Translations under genes and position numbers: made by a program | The notes under the pieces: generated by a model | Told to the model about the DNA's origin: nothing | What the model saw: only the letters and a program-made list of their open reading frames with translations | The model's database searches: none | In this document: positions 44,449 through 53,178 of the stretch, piece by piece | Numbering within the stretch: the stretch's first letter is position 1 | Layout of the letters: each line of letters opens with the position of its first letter | DNA from: Cyclobacteriaceae bacterium | Lineage (GTDB): Bacteria > Bacteroidota > Bacteroidia > Cytophagales > Cyclobacteriaceae | Assembly (NCBI GenBank): GCA_030584025.1 | Contig: CP129487.1 | Span: forward strand, 1,240,001 to 1,304,000 | DNA length: 64,000 bases | Direction: 5' to 3'

Positions 44449-46164
44449 TTAATGCAAATCGCCCTTAACTTCACTTCCGGAACCTCCGCGTAAAATATCA
44501 AAATCGCAACCGAGGTCGGCTTGTTGTACATGATCGAGGAAGAATTTTACATAGCCTCTTTCGGTGTGTGCAGGTGGAGGAGTCCAGTTTGCTTTTCGCT
44601 TCTTGAGTTCTTCATCACTTACATCCAAGTGAAGCTTTCTTTTTTCAATGTCCAGCTCAATCATGTCTCCATCCTGAACCAAGGCAAGCGTGCCACCAAT
44701 GGCCGACTCAGGTGAAACGTGTAGCACCACTGTGCCGCCTGCCGTACCACTCATTCTGCCATCGGATATACGAATCATATCTCGAACGCCTTTCTGAAGA
44801 AGTTTTTCCGGTAAATCCACATTGCCTACTTCCGGCATTCCGGGATAACCAACAGGGCCAACATTTTTTAGTACGATCACGCAACTTTCATCAATGTCGA
44901 GTTTCGGATCATCAATGCGTGCATGGTAATCCTCCATGGTTTCAAAAACCACAGCCCGACCTTTATGTTTTATTAAAGCTTTTGAAGCGGCTGAAGGTTT
45001 AATGACCGCACCATTTTCACACAAATTTCCTTTTAGGATAACAATTCCTGCTTCATGTTGAAGTGGTTCATCGATTGAGGCAATAACCTCACGATTATAG
45101 CAGGGTGGGTTTGCGTTGTTATCTCCAATAGTTTTTCCGTTTATGGTTATGGCTTCTGTGTGCAGGTATTTTTTTAATTCATGAATAACGACTGGCAATC
45201 CACCGGCATAATAAAAATCTTCCATCAGGTATTTTCCAGATGGCTTCAGGTTAACGAGTAACGGAATCTTACTGCCGATAGCATCAAAATCTTCCAACTT
45301 AAGATCAACACCCATTCTGCCCGCAATGGCCAACAGGTGAATGATGAAGTTTGTGGATCCGCCTACAGCAGCATTCACCACAATAGCGTTTTCAAACGCT
45401 TGTCGCGTAAGGATTTTTGAAAGCTTCAGGTCTTCGTTTACCATCTCCACAATTCTTCTCCCCGAGAGATGCGCCATCACTTTCTTGCGGGCATCAACTG
45501 CCGGAATAGCAGCGGCTCCCGGAAGCGTTAAGCCCAATGCTTCCACCATACACGCCATGGTAGAAGCAGTACCCATGGTCATGCAATGCCCCTGGCTTCG
45601 TGCTACACCCACTTCGGCCTCGTGAATATCTTCATCGGTGTATTGTTCAACGGAACGTTTCTCTTTAATCATCCAATTGAATGAACCTGAACCAATGCAT
45701 TCTCCGCGAAAGCGTCCGTTTAACATCGGTCCTCCCGGAACAACAAGGGTTGGCAGATCAACGCTACAAGCTCCCATAACGGTAGATGGTGTTGTCTTAT
45801 CGCAACCAGTCAACAATACTACGCCATCAATTGGGTTGGCGCGAATAGATTCTTCCACATCCATGCTGGCGAGGTTGCGAAACAACATGGTTGTAGGTCG
45901 CATAATGGTTTCACCAAGGGACGTTACCGGAAACTCAAGTGGAAAACCTCCTGCTTCGCGTACGCCACGCTTTACAATTTCGGCAAAGTCGCGCAAGTGG
46001 CCGTTACAAGGTGTCAATTCCGACCATGTATTGCATATGCCGATTACCGGTTTGTCTTTGAAGTAGTCATCGGGATAGCCCTGGTTACGCAGCCACGAAC
46101 GGTGAACAAATCCCATTTTATCGGATTTACCAAACCAGTCATAACTGCGAAGTTTTTTAGCCAT
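44449..46164 (-). CDS. IlvD/EDD-family sugar-acid dehydratase (pentonate dehydratase-like)
   Basis: Iron-sulfur dehydratase of 571 residues. Candidate cluster cysteines are C53 (LTPCNGH), C121 (TGCDKTTPS) and C194 (SQGHCMTMG), with the Lys of CDK likely binding the metal. The start SYDWFGKSDKMGFVHRSWLR is that of the L-arabinonate/D-xylonate dehydratase branch, not of IlvD proper. It would dehydrate a pentonate to 2-keto-3-deoxy-pentonate, feeding the FAH-type enzyme next to it. No pentose dehydrogenase is seen in the window. Confidence 0.9.
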   Translation of the reverse strand: MAKKLRSYDWFGKSDKMGFVHRSWLRNQGYPDDYFKDKPVIGICNTWSELTPCNGHLRDFAEIVKRGVREAGGFPLEFPVTSLGETIMRPTTMLFRNLASMDVEESIRANPIDGVVLLTGCDKTTPSTVMGACSVDLPTLVVPGGPMLNGRFRGECIGSGSFNWMIKEKRSVEQYTDEDIHEAEVGVARSQGHCMTMGTASTMACMVEALGLTLPGAAAIPAVDARKKVMAHLSGRRIVEMVNEDLKLSKILTRQAFENAIVVNAAVGGSTNFIIHLLAIAGRMGVDLKLEDFDAIGSKIPLLVNLKPSGKYLMEDFYYAGGLPVVIHELKKYLHTEAITINGKTIGDNNANPPCYNREVIASIDEPLQHEAGIVILKGNLCENGAVIKPSAASKALIKHKGRAVVFETMEDYHARIDDPKLDIDESCVIVLKNVGPVGYPGMPEVGNVDLPEKLLQKGVRDMIRISDGRMSGTAGGTVVLHVSPESAIGGTLALVQDGDMIELDIEKRKLHLDVSDEELKKRKANWTPPPAHTERGYVKFFLDHVQQADLGCDFDILRGGSGSEVKGDLH

Positions 46165-46170
46165 GTAAAA

Positions 46171-48135
46171 TCAGTTTTCGGTGGAGAAAGGTGAGGCTGG
46201 TAAGCCTTCTTTATTGTATAGGTTAACATCCGGATTATCAGCCCAGGCGTATCGCACGTATTGTGGATTTGAAATCTGATCATTCCAAACAATCACTTTA
46301 TCGCCTTCAATTTTTGCTTTAGCCCATTCAAACTTTTTATCTGCACCAGCTATGGCAAATTCACGAAGGGGTTCACCGTCATCTGTGATTAATCCACCAC
46401 CAACGTGTTTAAAGGAAAGAATGATTTTATTTCCTTCAATAGAAGCGCTTTGGTATAAGGGTCCCGAGTATATAAGTTCTTCGTGGTAAACAATTTTCAA
46501 GGCAGCCAATGCCATTCGTTCACCGACATCTTTTTTGTTGTATGGATGAACATCGTTCCATTCACCCAAATCAATGTTCACAGTCATGGCCGTGTTGGGT
46601 ACGGATAATGCTTTGCGCTGCGATTCCCGTAATCTTGCCCAGTTGCTTTCAACGGGTAGATAAGTATAATCCATAAACCCGGGAAGTTGCGCGTAGATGA
46701 ATGGTAATTGTGGTTGATTAAATTGATGTCTCCAATTGGCTATGAGTGCCGGAAGAAGTTTTTCATATTCGTCCGGTCTGTCAGTATTGCTTTCACCTTG
46801 ATACCACAGGATTCCTTTTAGTGAATACTTTTGCAATGGTGCCACCATGGCATTGAATAAAGTAGTTGGTTGATTTTGCGCTGAGATGGGTTGAGGTGCT
46901 GACGGACGAGGAGGGAAGACATCACCAACTTTGTACTGCCATGTTCCTTTTAAGTCGATGGTGTCGTTTTCAGTAAACAAGCAGTAAGGTTTATCGGGCA
47001 CGAAACCACCTTTACCTGCATAGTTGGTAACCCGTATAACGAGAATATTCTTGCCCACTTTAAGAACATCGGCAGGAACCGGGTAACGCCTTTGCGGATA
47101 TTGATAAGTTGTACGACCAACTTGCTTGCCGTTGATGTACAACACATCGGCATCAACAATTCTTCCTAAAAAAACTTTAGCCGGTTTGCCCGTCATGGAT
47201 GCAGGTACTTCAATTTCCCTCCGGTACCATACCACACCGTTTAATTCTTTAGCACCCTGATCTTCCCAATAGCCGGGAATGTTGATGTTGCGCCAGCCTA
47301 TGGGATGATAGGTTACATCATGCCATTTGGGTTCGGTGGTTAACCCTAAATCGGTTTCAGGTCTTGGCTTGTTTGCCGCAGCAGCAATTCTGTTTTTTTC
47401 GTTTACGTAGGCTGTATCTTTGTTCTGCTGAATGGTCTTAATCATTTCAGTAAAATCCTTCAAGCCTTCCTCACTCGTCCAGGCTTCAATGGGCGTTCCG
47501 CCAACACTGGCATTAATCAAGCCAATGGGTATGTTGTATTTGTCATAAAGTTTCTTTGCGAAAAAATAGGCCACTGCGGAGAAGGGTCGCACGTTATCAC
47601 CAATGGCGGCTTCCCAGGAGCCGGAAGGTAAATCCAATTCAGGTTGCTGCAGGTTGGTTCGGGTAGGTACAAGAAACTGTCGTATGTGTGGGTAGTTGGC
47701 TTCCGTAATATCTTTTGCATACGTGACATCGTGAATATTCATTTGATGTACCATATTGCTTTGACCGCTGCAAAGCCAGACATCGCCAAACAGAATGTTC
47801 TTTACCGTAATTTCATTTTTTCCTTTAAAGGTCATCTCATAAGGACCACCTGCTGGTTGGGCGGGAATTTTTATCGTCCAATTGCCTGATGCATCAGCCT
47901 TCGTTTTAAATTTTTTCTTGCGGAATGTGAGTTCAACAGTTTCGCCTGCTGAAGCCCAACCCCAAAGGTTAAGTTGTGATTCGCGCTGCAAAACCGCGCC
48001 ATCGCTGATTAATTTTGGTAATTTAATTTGGCTATGTGCCTTTATAGCCAATAGAAGAGAGAAAATAATAAGCGACCTAACAAGAATAGAATTTGTAGGT
48101 AAGAATTTTGCAGGTAAAGTTTTAACAGCGTACAT
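46171..48135 (-). CDS. SASA-family carbohydrate acetylesterase (sialate O-acetylesterase-like)
   Basis: Probable acetylxylan esterase of 654 residues with a signal segment (SLIIFSLLLAIKAHSQ within residues 20-36). SGNH features: DVWLCSGQSNM with the nucleophile Ser, GLINASVGGTPIEAW, ILWYQGESNTDRPDEYEKLL and DLGEWNDVHPYNKKDVGERM with the late catalytic Asp/His. An inserted jelly-roll region (about 285-390; RREIEVPASMTGKPAKVFLG, YINGKQVG) resembles GH2-type sugar-binding domains. The xylan context favours acetylxylan over sialate. Gene spacing to both neighbours is 4-6 bases. Confidence 0.88.
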   Translation of the reverse strand: MYAVKTLPAKFLPTNSILVRSLIIFSLLLAIKAHSQIKLPKLISDGAVLQRESQLNLWGWASAGETVELTFRKKKFKTKADASGNWTIKIPAQPAGGPYEMTFKGKNEITVKNILFGDVWLCSGQSNMVHQMNIHDVTYAKDITEANYPHIRQFLVPTRTNLQQPELDLPSGSWEAAIGDNVRPFSAVAYFFAKKLYDKYNIPIGLINASVGGTPIEAWTSEEGLKDFTEMIKTIQQNKDTAYVNEKNRIAAAANKPRPETDLGLTTEPKWHDVTYHPIGWRNINIPGYWEDQGAKELNGVVWYRREIEVPASMTGKPAKVFLGRIVDADVLYINGKQVGRTTYQYPQRRYPVPADVLKVGKNILVIRVTNYAGKGGFVPDKPYCLFTENDTIDLKGTWQYKVGDVFPPRPSAPQPISAQNQPTTLFNAMVAPLQKYSLKGILWYQGESNTDRPDEYEKLLPALIANWRHQFNQPQLPFIYAQLPGFMDYTYLPVESNWARLRESQRKALSVPNTAMTVNIDLGEWNDVHPYNKKDVGERMALAALKIVYHEELIYSGPLYQSASIEGNKIILSFKHVGGGLITDDGEPLREFAIAGADKKFEWAKAKIEGDKVIVWNDQISNPQYVRYAWADNPDVNLYNKEGLPASPFSTEN

Positions 48136-48139
48136 GAAC

Positions 48140-49228
48140 CTAGAAGGTTACTACTTCATGATATGCCTTTTTCGGATTTAAATCTTTATCGAACAATAGG
48201 GGATAGTCCTTCCTGTTCCGTACCGGAAAATTATCCAGCCAGCTTGATCGGTCAGAAATATTCCAGAAGGTAACACTCTCTATGGCATCTTTATGTTTAC
48301 GGAATACTTCGAATGTGAGTTTGTATTGTTCAAGCTGTTTTTGTTCCATTTCGGGTGTAAACGTGGTGCTGTCATCTTCCGGTTTGCGTTCTCTTCTGCC
48401 ATGTTCTTTTTTGTACACGGAAATATCCAGCTCGGTAACGTGTAGCGGTATATTCAATTCGGAAAAACGGATCAATGCACTATCTAAATATTCTGCGATG
48501 GGTTCATAAATTCCCATGTGGGCCTGCAAGCCCAATCCATGTATGGGTACGCCCGCTGCTTTGAGATCATGTACCAGTTTAAAAATTTTTTCTCGCTTGG
48601 CCGGATACATTTCGTTGTAGTCGTTATAAAAGAGTAAGGCATCCGGGTCGGCTTCATGGGCATACTCAAAGGCTTTGGCGATGTATTCTTCACCACAGAT
48701 TTTATACCACGGAGAGTTGCGATAAAATTCACCGGACTTATCTGAAATAGCTTCGTTCACCACATCCCATGCATAAATTTTTCCTTTGTAACGACTTACT
48801 ACCGTGGTGATGTGATCCTTCAACCGTGCCAGCAATACTTCTTTGGATACTGTGTCGCCCTCAGCATCTACAAACAACCATGATGGTGCCTGGTTGTGCC
48901 AACACAGGGTATGGCCGCGCAATTTCATGTTGTTGCGCACAGCAAAATTTACAATCGAGTCGGCATGCTCCCAGAAGTATTCATCTTCTTTTGGATGAAT
49001 AGGCCCCATCTTCATGGCATTTTCTGCGGTAATGCTGTTAAACTCCCTTGTGATTAACCCGGCCTCATCGGTTGATAGCGATCGCGGCCCGATGGCCACA
49101 CCCACAGGGAAGTATTCTGCATAGTAATCTTTCAGTCCCTTTATATCAATGGTTTCAGGTTTTGAACTGCATGAAACAAGTAAGCTTATTAAAGAAAGTA
49201 CGATGGGGATCAAGATGATCTTTTTCAT
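48140..49228 (-). CDS. Lipoprotein endo-1,4-beta-xylanase, GH10
   Basis: Endo-xylanase cutting the xylan main chain. The ATG at 49228 gives an SPII signal with lipobox LVSC (Cys 20). GH10 motifs: FNSITAENAMKMGPIHP, LRGHTLCWHNQAPSW, YAWDVVNEA with acid/base E159, and HVTELDIS with nucleophile E266. The 362-residue single domain is a normal size. As a lipoprotein it probably acts at the cell surface or periplasm on imported oligomers, while the T9SS-tailed GH10 at 51814 works outside. Confidence 0.96.
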   Translation of the reverse strand: MKKIILIPIVLSLISLLVSCSSKPETIDIKGLKDYYAEYFPVGVAIGPRSLSTDEAGLITREFNSITAENAMKMGPIHPKEDEYFWEHADSIVNFAVRNNMKLRGHTLCWHNQAPSWLFVDAEGDTVSKEVLLARLKDHITTVVSRYKGKIYAWDVVNEAISDKSGEFYRNSPWYKICGEEYIAKAFEYAHEADPDALLFYNDYNEMYPAKREKIFKLVHDLKAAGVPIHGLGLQAHMGIYEPIAEYLDSALIRFSELNIPLHVTELDISVYKKEHGRRERKPEDDSTTFTPEMEQKQLEQYKLTFEVFRKHKDAIESVTFWNISDRSSWLDNFPVRNRKDYPLLFDKDLNPKKAYHEVVTF

Positions 49229-49232
49229 GTCG

Positions 49233-50318
49233 CTATTTGTAAGGTGAAATCGTTTGAATGCTTCCATCAGGGTTGTGTGTTAGTTCCGTGACTTTGATGT
49301 TGCGCAGATGCGTTTCACCAGAAAGCTGAACATCGTGATAGAATAAATACCACTTGCCGTTGAACTCAACAATAGAATGATGATTGGTCCAACCCTGAAC
49401 AGGCTCGAGTATCACGCCTTGATAGGTGAATGGTCCGTATGGTGAATCACTGGTTGCATAGCAAATATTGTGTGTGTCTCCGGTAGAGTAGGAGAAGTAG
49501 TATTTGCCATTGTACTTGTGTACCCAGGCGGCTTCAAAAAAGCGTTTATCGTTCTGACTTTCTGTAAAGAGGTTTCCATTTTCATCAACAAGCTTTACTT
49601 CCTTAACATCTTCAGCAAAGCTTTTCATGTCTTTCGACAATTTGGCTATGCGCGGAAGAACGGCTAGCTCTTCTCCTTTTCGGTTTTGTCCTTCCGGATT
49701 ATATTGGTTGTTATCCCAACGTTGTAGTTGTCCACCCCAGATGCCGCCAAAGTACATGTAGTAAGCGCCATCGTCATCTTTAAATACCGCAGGGTCGATG
49801 CTGAAACTATTTTTAATGGGTTCCTTTTCGGCAACAAAAGGCCCTTCCGGTTTTTTACTGGTAGCCACACCAAGACGGAATACATCTTCTTTGTCCTTTA
49901 CAGGAAAGTACAGGTAGTATGTGTCATTGGCGAATGCTGCATCAGGCGCCCACATCTGCCGACCGGCCCAGGGTACGTCTTTGATGTCAAGTGCGACACC
50001 ATGATCGGTCACCTCACCACCTATTTCATCCATGGAAAAAACATGGTAGTCCCGCATATCGAAGTGCGAGCCGAGATCATCCTGCGGTATGCCGGCTTCT
50101 ACATCGTGTGATGGATAAACGTAAATTTTTCCATTGAATACATGTGCAGAGGGATCAGCTGTGTAAATGTGGCTTACCAAGGGTTGAGAAATGGGTTCAG
50201 GTTTTCTTTCGGTTGCTTCTTCGGTTTGTTCAATTTCTTGAGAAGATTGTTTGTTGCATCCGGTGAAAGCGGTCAATGCGCTCAGTAAAATGATTGAAGG
50301 TAAATGGAATTTTGTCAT
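49233..50318 (-). CDS. Lipoprotein GH43 arabinofuranosidase/xylosidase
   Basis: Single-domain GH43 of 361 residues with lipobox FTGC. The propeller opens VSHIYTADPSAHVFNGKIYV (base Asp in TADPS). SFSIDPAVFKDDDGAYYMYF carries the middle Asp, and RFFEAAWVHKYNGKYYFSYS the acid Glu. WTNHHSIVEFNGKWYLFYHD completes the late blade. It lacks the C-terminal sandwich of the other GH43s here. It is the first gene after a 181-base gap and may head a nine-gene transcript reaching to 38736. Confidence 0.92.
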   Translation of the reverse strand: MTKFHLPSIILLSALTAFTGCNKQSSQEIEQTEEATERKPEPISQPLVSHIYTADPSAHVFNGKIYVYPSHDVEAGIPQDDLGSHFDMRDYHVFSMDEIGGEVTDHGVALDIKDVPWAGRQMWAPDAAFANDTYYLYFPVKDKEDVFRLGVATSKKPEGPFVAEKEPIKNSFSIDPAVFKDDDGAYYMYFGGIWGGQLQRWDNNQYNPEGQNRKGEELAVLPRIAKLSKDMKSFAEDVKEVKLVDENGNLFTESQNDKRFFEAAWVHKYNGKYYFSYSTGDTHNICYATSDSPYGPFTYQGVILEPVQGWTNHHSIVEFNGKWYLFYHDVQLSGETHLRNIKVTELTHNPDGSIQTISPYK

Positions 50319-50448
50319 GCTCTATTTGTTTAATCTATTGAATATTAGTTGGCTGCTCTCAGGGACTTGTTTTGAAATTACTATTTAATTCCAGTATAGA
50401 GTTCTGTCTTCCTAACTTTTTGCTATCTGAATTTAACGCTGTCTTTAC

Positions 50449-50484
50449 ATGGTTTATTTACCCACCGTAAATGGTCTATTTACC
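50449..50484. promoter_or_regulatory. Direct repeat upstream of the GH43-to-kinase operon
   Basis: ATGGTTTATTTACC (50449-50462) and ATGGTCTATTTACC (50471-50484) are 13/14 identical and start 22 bases apart, two helical turns. They lie 131-166 bases upstream of the GH43 start, within the only sizeable gap (50319-50499) of the locus. Direct repeats at this spacing suit an AraC-type DNA-binding domain such as that of hybrid two-component regulators. The rest of the gap is AT-rich and uninformative. Confidence 0.45.
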
Positions 50485-50499
50485 ACTCCAACAACTAAA

Positions 50500-51807
50500 C
50501 TAGTTGTCAACCACAATCGTTGTAACACTCTTAGAAGGGAGTGCTATGATAAGGTTCGAGTCCTGTTCTTGTAAAGTTGTTTTCTCTCTACTTGACGAAA
50601 GGGTAGTAACATATTGCGTAGCAGAAGCGGGAGCCTGGCCAGCTATCTTAAGCCCGATGTTGGTAATGGCAACCGTACCGGGATTGATCAGCACCACAAC
50701 GGTTTGGTCATCACTTTTGTAAGCAGATATTAGTGCGTCTGATGTTACGAATTCAGTTTTGATTCGTACAAAACCCGGCCTGATGAATTTTGAAAAGTGA
50801 GCGAATGCATGACCTCGCTTCAATACCTGACCCGATACTGTTCCGTTCGTGCCATCACCAATGAAGGAGTAATACCTTTTCAGGTACCACCAGATATAGG
50901 CATTCCAATTATGTTGCATGGCCTGATGGATTGTGCCGAGCATCTGCATGGTTTCATTCCATTTGGCTTCCTCGCTGTAGGATGTCCATGCCGGAGCGCC
51001 TGCATTACCAGTGTTCAGGTTCATCAGGTATTCGGTCATCCAGATTTCCTTTCCTTTTGATTCAGCCAATGGGAAAGGAGCGAGGCCACTGCCGTAAATA
51101 TGCCCGGCAACAATATCCATGTTTGCGGCTGCGTCCGCATCATTGAGTATGCTGTTGGTTAAAGTTTGATTGAAGTTAAAAGATTCAGGTGCGGCCAGTT
51201 TGGTGTTGATGAGATGTCCGTAATTTTTAAGGAAATTTCTAATTTGTGCTGAACTCCAATCGCACGATTCATAACTTACCTGAATGTCGGGTTCATTTTG
51301 AATAGATATAACGTCAATGTCGGTATTTTGTGATGCCATATAGGAAATGTAATCGTTCAGATGGTCAGCAAATGCTTCGTAATTTTCCTCAGGCAGATAA
51401 CCGCCAACATCGCTGCCGTTACTTTTTAAAGCCGCTGGTGGCGACCAGGGTGAAGCTTGAATGATGGCACCATATTTTTTAGCTTCCTTGATAACGTTTA
51501 CAATGAGCGGCCATTCGTTGGGATCGGAAGCCACCCGCACACGGAAGATGCTTAACCCGAGATCAGCTTCATTATTTCCAAACGCCAGTTTCATATCGTT
51601 GACAGTAGGAAAAGTGGTTCCCCACATTTGGTTTGCACCTCCAAACCCGGCAATGGTTTGGTAGGTTACGGTGGGGTCAATAGCAAGAACCTTTGGTGGG
51701 ATGGTTTGTGTTGGCGAAGGTTCACTGTTTTTATCGCATGCTACAGACCCTGCAAGTAATAAGCAGGAGCAGAGAAGAACTTTGTATCCGGTGGTAGTCA
51801 GGTTCAT
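50500..51807 (-). CDS. Glucuronoxylanase-type GH30, lipoprotein
   Basis: Endo-xylanase that likely recognises glucuronic acid side groups. Lipobox SVAC (Cys 24). Catalytic motifs ISIQNEPD (acid/base E172) and IWMTEYL (nucleophile E259), YGAIIQASPWSPPAALKSNG, and the (beta/alpha)8 barrel plus a side beta-domain ending AITNIGLKIAGQAP and KSVTTIVVDN. 435 residues is typical of the bacterial GH30 xylanase subfamily. It follows the GH10 gene by 6 bases and complements the GH67 that removes glucuronic acid. Confidence 0.92.
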   Translation of the reverse strand: MNLTTTGYKVLLCSCLLLAGSVACDKNSEPSPTQTIPPKVLAIDPTVTYQTIAGFGGANQMWGTTFPTVNDMKLAFGNNEADLGLSIFRVRVASDPNEWPLIVNVIKEAKKYGAIIQASPWSPPAALKSNGSDVGGYLPEENYEAFADHLNDYISYMASQNTDIDVISIQNEPDIQVSYESCDWSSAQIRNFLKNYGHLINTKLAAPESFNFNQTLTNSILNDADAAANMDIVAGHIYGSGLAPFPLAESKGKEIWMTEYLMNLNTGNAGAPAWTSYSEEAKWNETMQMLGTIHQAMQHNWNAYIWWYLKRYYSFIGDGTNGTVSGQVLKRGHAFAHFSKFIRPGFVRIKTEFVTSDALISAYKSDDQTVVVLINPGTVAITNIGLKIAGQAPASATQYVTTLSSSREKTTLQEQDSNLIIALPSKSVTTIVVDN

Positions 51808-51813
51808 GATTTT

Positions 51814-53097
51814 CTATTTCTGCACAATAAGTTTTTTGAAAGATGTTTGCTTACCATTGAAGATTTCCATTAGGTATAATCCTGATGTTCCATCTATTTC
51901 TATTTCAGCGGGTTTGTTGGCAAATACACGTTTTCGGTTAATGACTTTACCCTGCGTATCGCGAATGGCAATAGTCAAATCATGCTCTGTAGACTCAATT
52001 ATAAATTTTCCTGTTGCCGAAGGATTTGGAAAGACCTTGAGATTCATCATTTCATTTTCGATGCTTGTTGTTAAGCAAAACGAACCTCCGGAAACGGAAG
52101 AGACATAGGTTTTAAGCCAGTTTAAAGCAGGTCGTTCCGTACCATTGCTGCGCAACAGGTAAGCGGTTGATTGCCAGGTTTGCCCTTGCAGGTATCCCCA
52201 AATGGTAATTCCCTGAACAGCCGGGTGAGTCCATAATACAGGAAAAACACGCTGGTAAATTTCAAGTTGGATGTTGTCATCGGTTGTGAGATTGCCTGTG
52301 CTGGTGTTATCGTAATTGCCAATATCAAATTCTGTGATATAAATGGGCAAGCCGGAAGTGGCAAGTTTATCAAGATTATTCTTCAACGTATTAACCGGTG
52401 TATTCTCCACTTCAAAGCGGTGGCATTGTATCCCAATACCATCAATAAGGTTCTGTGCCTTGAGGAGATTTACCAAAGCGAGGTAATCATTGGTAGCCGC
52501 GTCAACATTAATAATACTGTAATCATTCAGGATAAGTTTTGCATTGGGACAATATTCTCTCGCTTTCTGAAATGCCCAGATTACCCAATTCCATCCTGAC
52601 CCCAAAGCCAGGTCGTAGGAGGGGGTGGCATGAAAAGGTTCATTGACTACATCAATGAAATCTGTTGCCGGGTAGCGTTCGCAATACAACCGTATCCATT
52701 CTTCAACTTCTTGACGAACTTCTTCGTATCGCTCTTCAAGGGGTATGGAAGTGTTGTTCATCAATTCGGTAATCCATGCCGGCTGTTGTTGCCCCCAAAC
52801 AAAAGTGTGTTGTTTAAAAGGAAGTCCGTTGTTCTTCGCATGATTATAGGCAATATCAAGAGCACCCCAACTCATCACATCGCGGGTAGCTTCCACTGAT
52901 CCCCACTTGCCTGAATTCTCGGGTGTTACCTGATTCCAGTATGTGTTGAAGGTAGGGGGTACACTGTTACTGATCACATTACCCAAAAATTTACATTTTC
53001 CATCTGCAATCTGTGCATATGATGGGATGGTGCATATTCCAAAACCGAGTGATAAAAAAAGAATTGAGCTTAAATATTTCCGTAGAGATTTCTTCAT
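51814..53097 (-). CDS. GH10 endo-xylanase with type IX secretion sorting domain
   Basis: Secreted xylanase of 427 residues. Signal peptide (LFLSLGFGICTIPSYAQ), GH10 barrel with VTPENSGKWGSVEATRDVMS, FVWGQQQPAW, DVVNEP (E153) and ITEFDIG (E256). From about residue 345 comes a C-terminal domain (NLKVFPNPSATGKFIIEST, LYLMEIFNGKQTSFKKLIVQ) that is a T9SS type A sorting signal, so it is exported across the outer membrane. The linker start FCLTTSIENEMM separates the parts. Preceded by a terminator-like hairpin. Confidence 0.95.
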   Translation of the reverse strand: MKKSLRKYLSSILFLSLGFGICTIPSYAQIADGKCKFLGNVISNSVPPTFNTYWNQVTPENSGKWGSVEATRDVMSWGALDIAYNHAKNNGLPFKQHTFVWGQQQPAWITELMNNTSIPLEERYEEVRQEVEEWIRLYCERYPATDFIDVVNEPFHATPSYDLALGSGWNWVIWAFQKAREYCPNAKLILNDYSIINVDAATNDYLALVNLLKAQNLIDGIGIQCHRFEVENTPVNTLKNNLDKLATSGLPIYITEFDIGNYDNTSTGNLTTDDNIQLEIYQRVFPVLWTHPAVQGITIWGYLQGQTWQSTAYLLRSNGTERPALNWLKTYVSSVSGGSFCLTTSIENEMMNLKVFPNPSATGKFIIESTEHDLTIAIRDTQGKVINRKRVFANKPAEIEIDGTSGLYLMEIFNGKQTSFKKLIVQK

Positions 53098-53123
53098 AGT
53101 CTATAACGCGTTCGATTAAAAAG

Positions 53124-53151
53124 CCAATCGCGCCTATTTAGGCGCGATTGG
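53124..53151 (-). terminator. Strong hairpin between surface lipoprotein and GH10 genes
   Basis: CCAATCGCGCC-TATTTA-GGCGCGATTGG is a perfect 11-bp stem, and on the minus strand it is followed by CTTTTT. It is 28 bases past the end of the susCD-lipoprotein unit and 27 bases before the GH10 start. It fits an intrinsic terminator, or a partial one that lowers enzyme relative to SusCD expression. Confidence 0.8.
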
Positions 53152-53178
53152 GGCTAACACTAAACCTAACAAATATTA

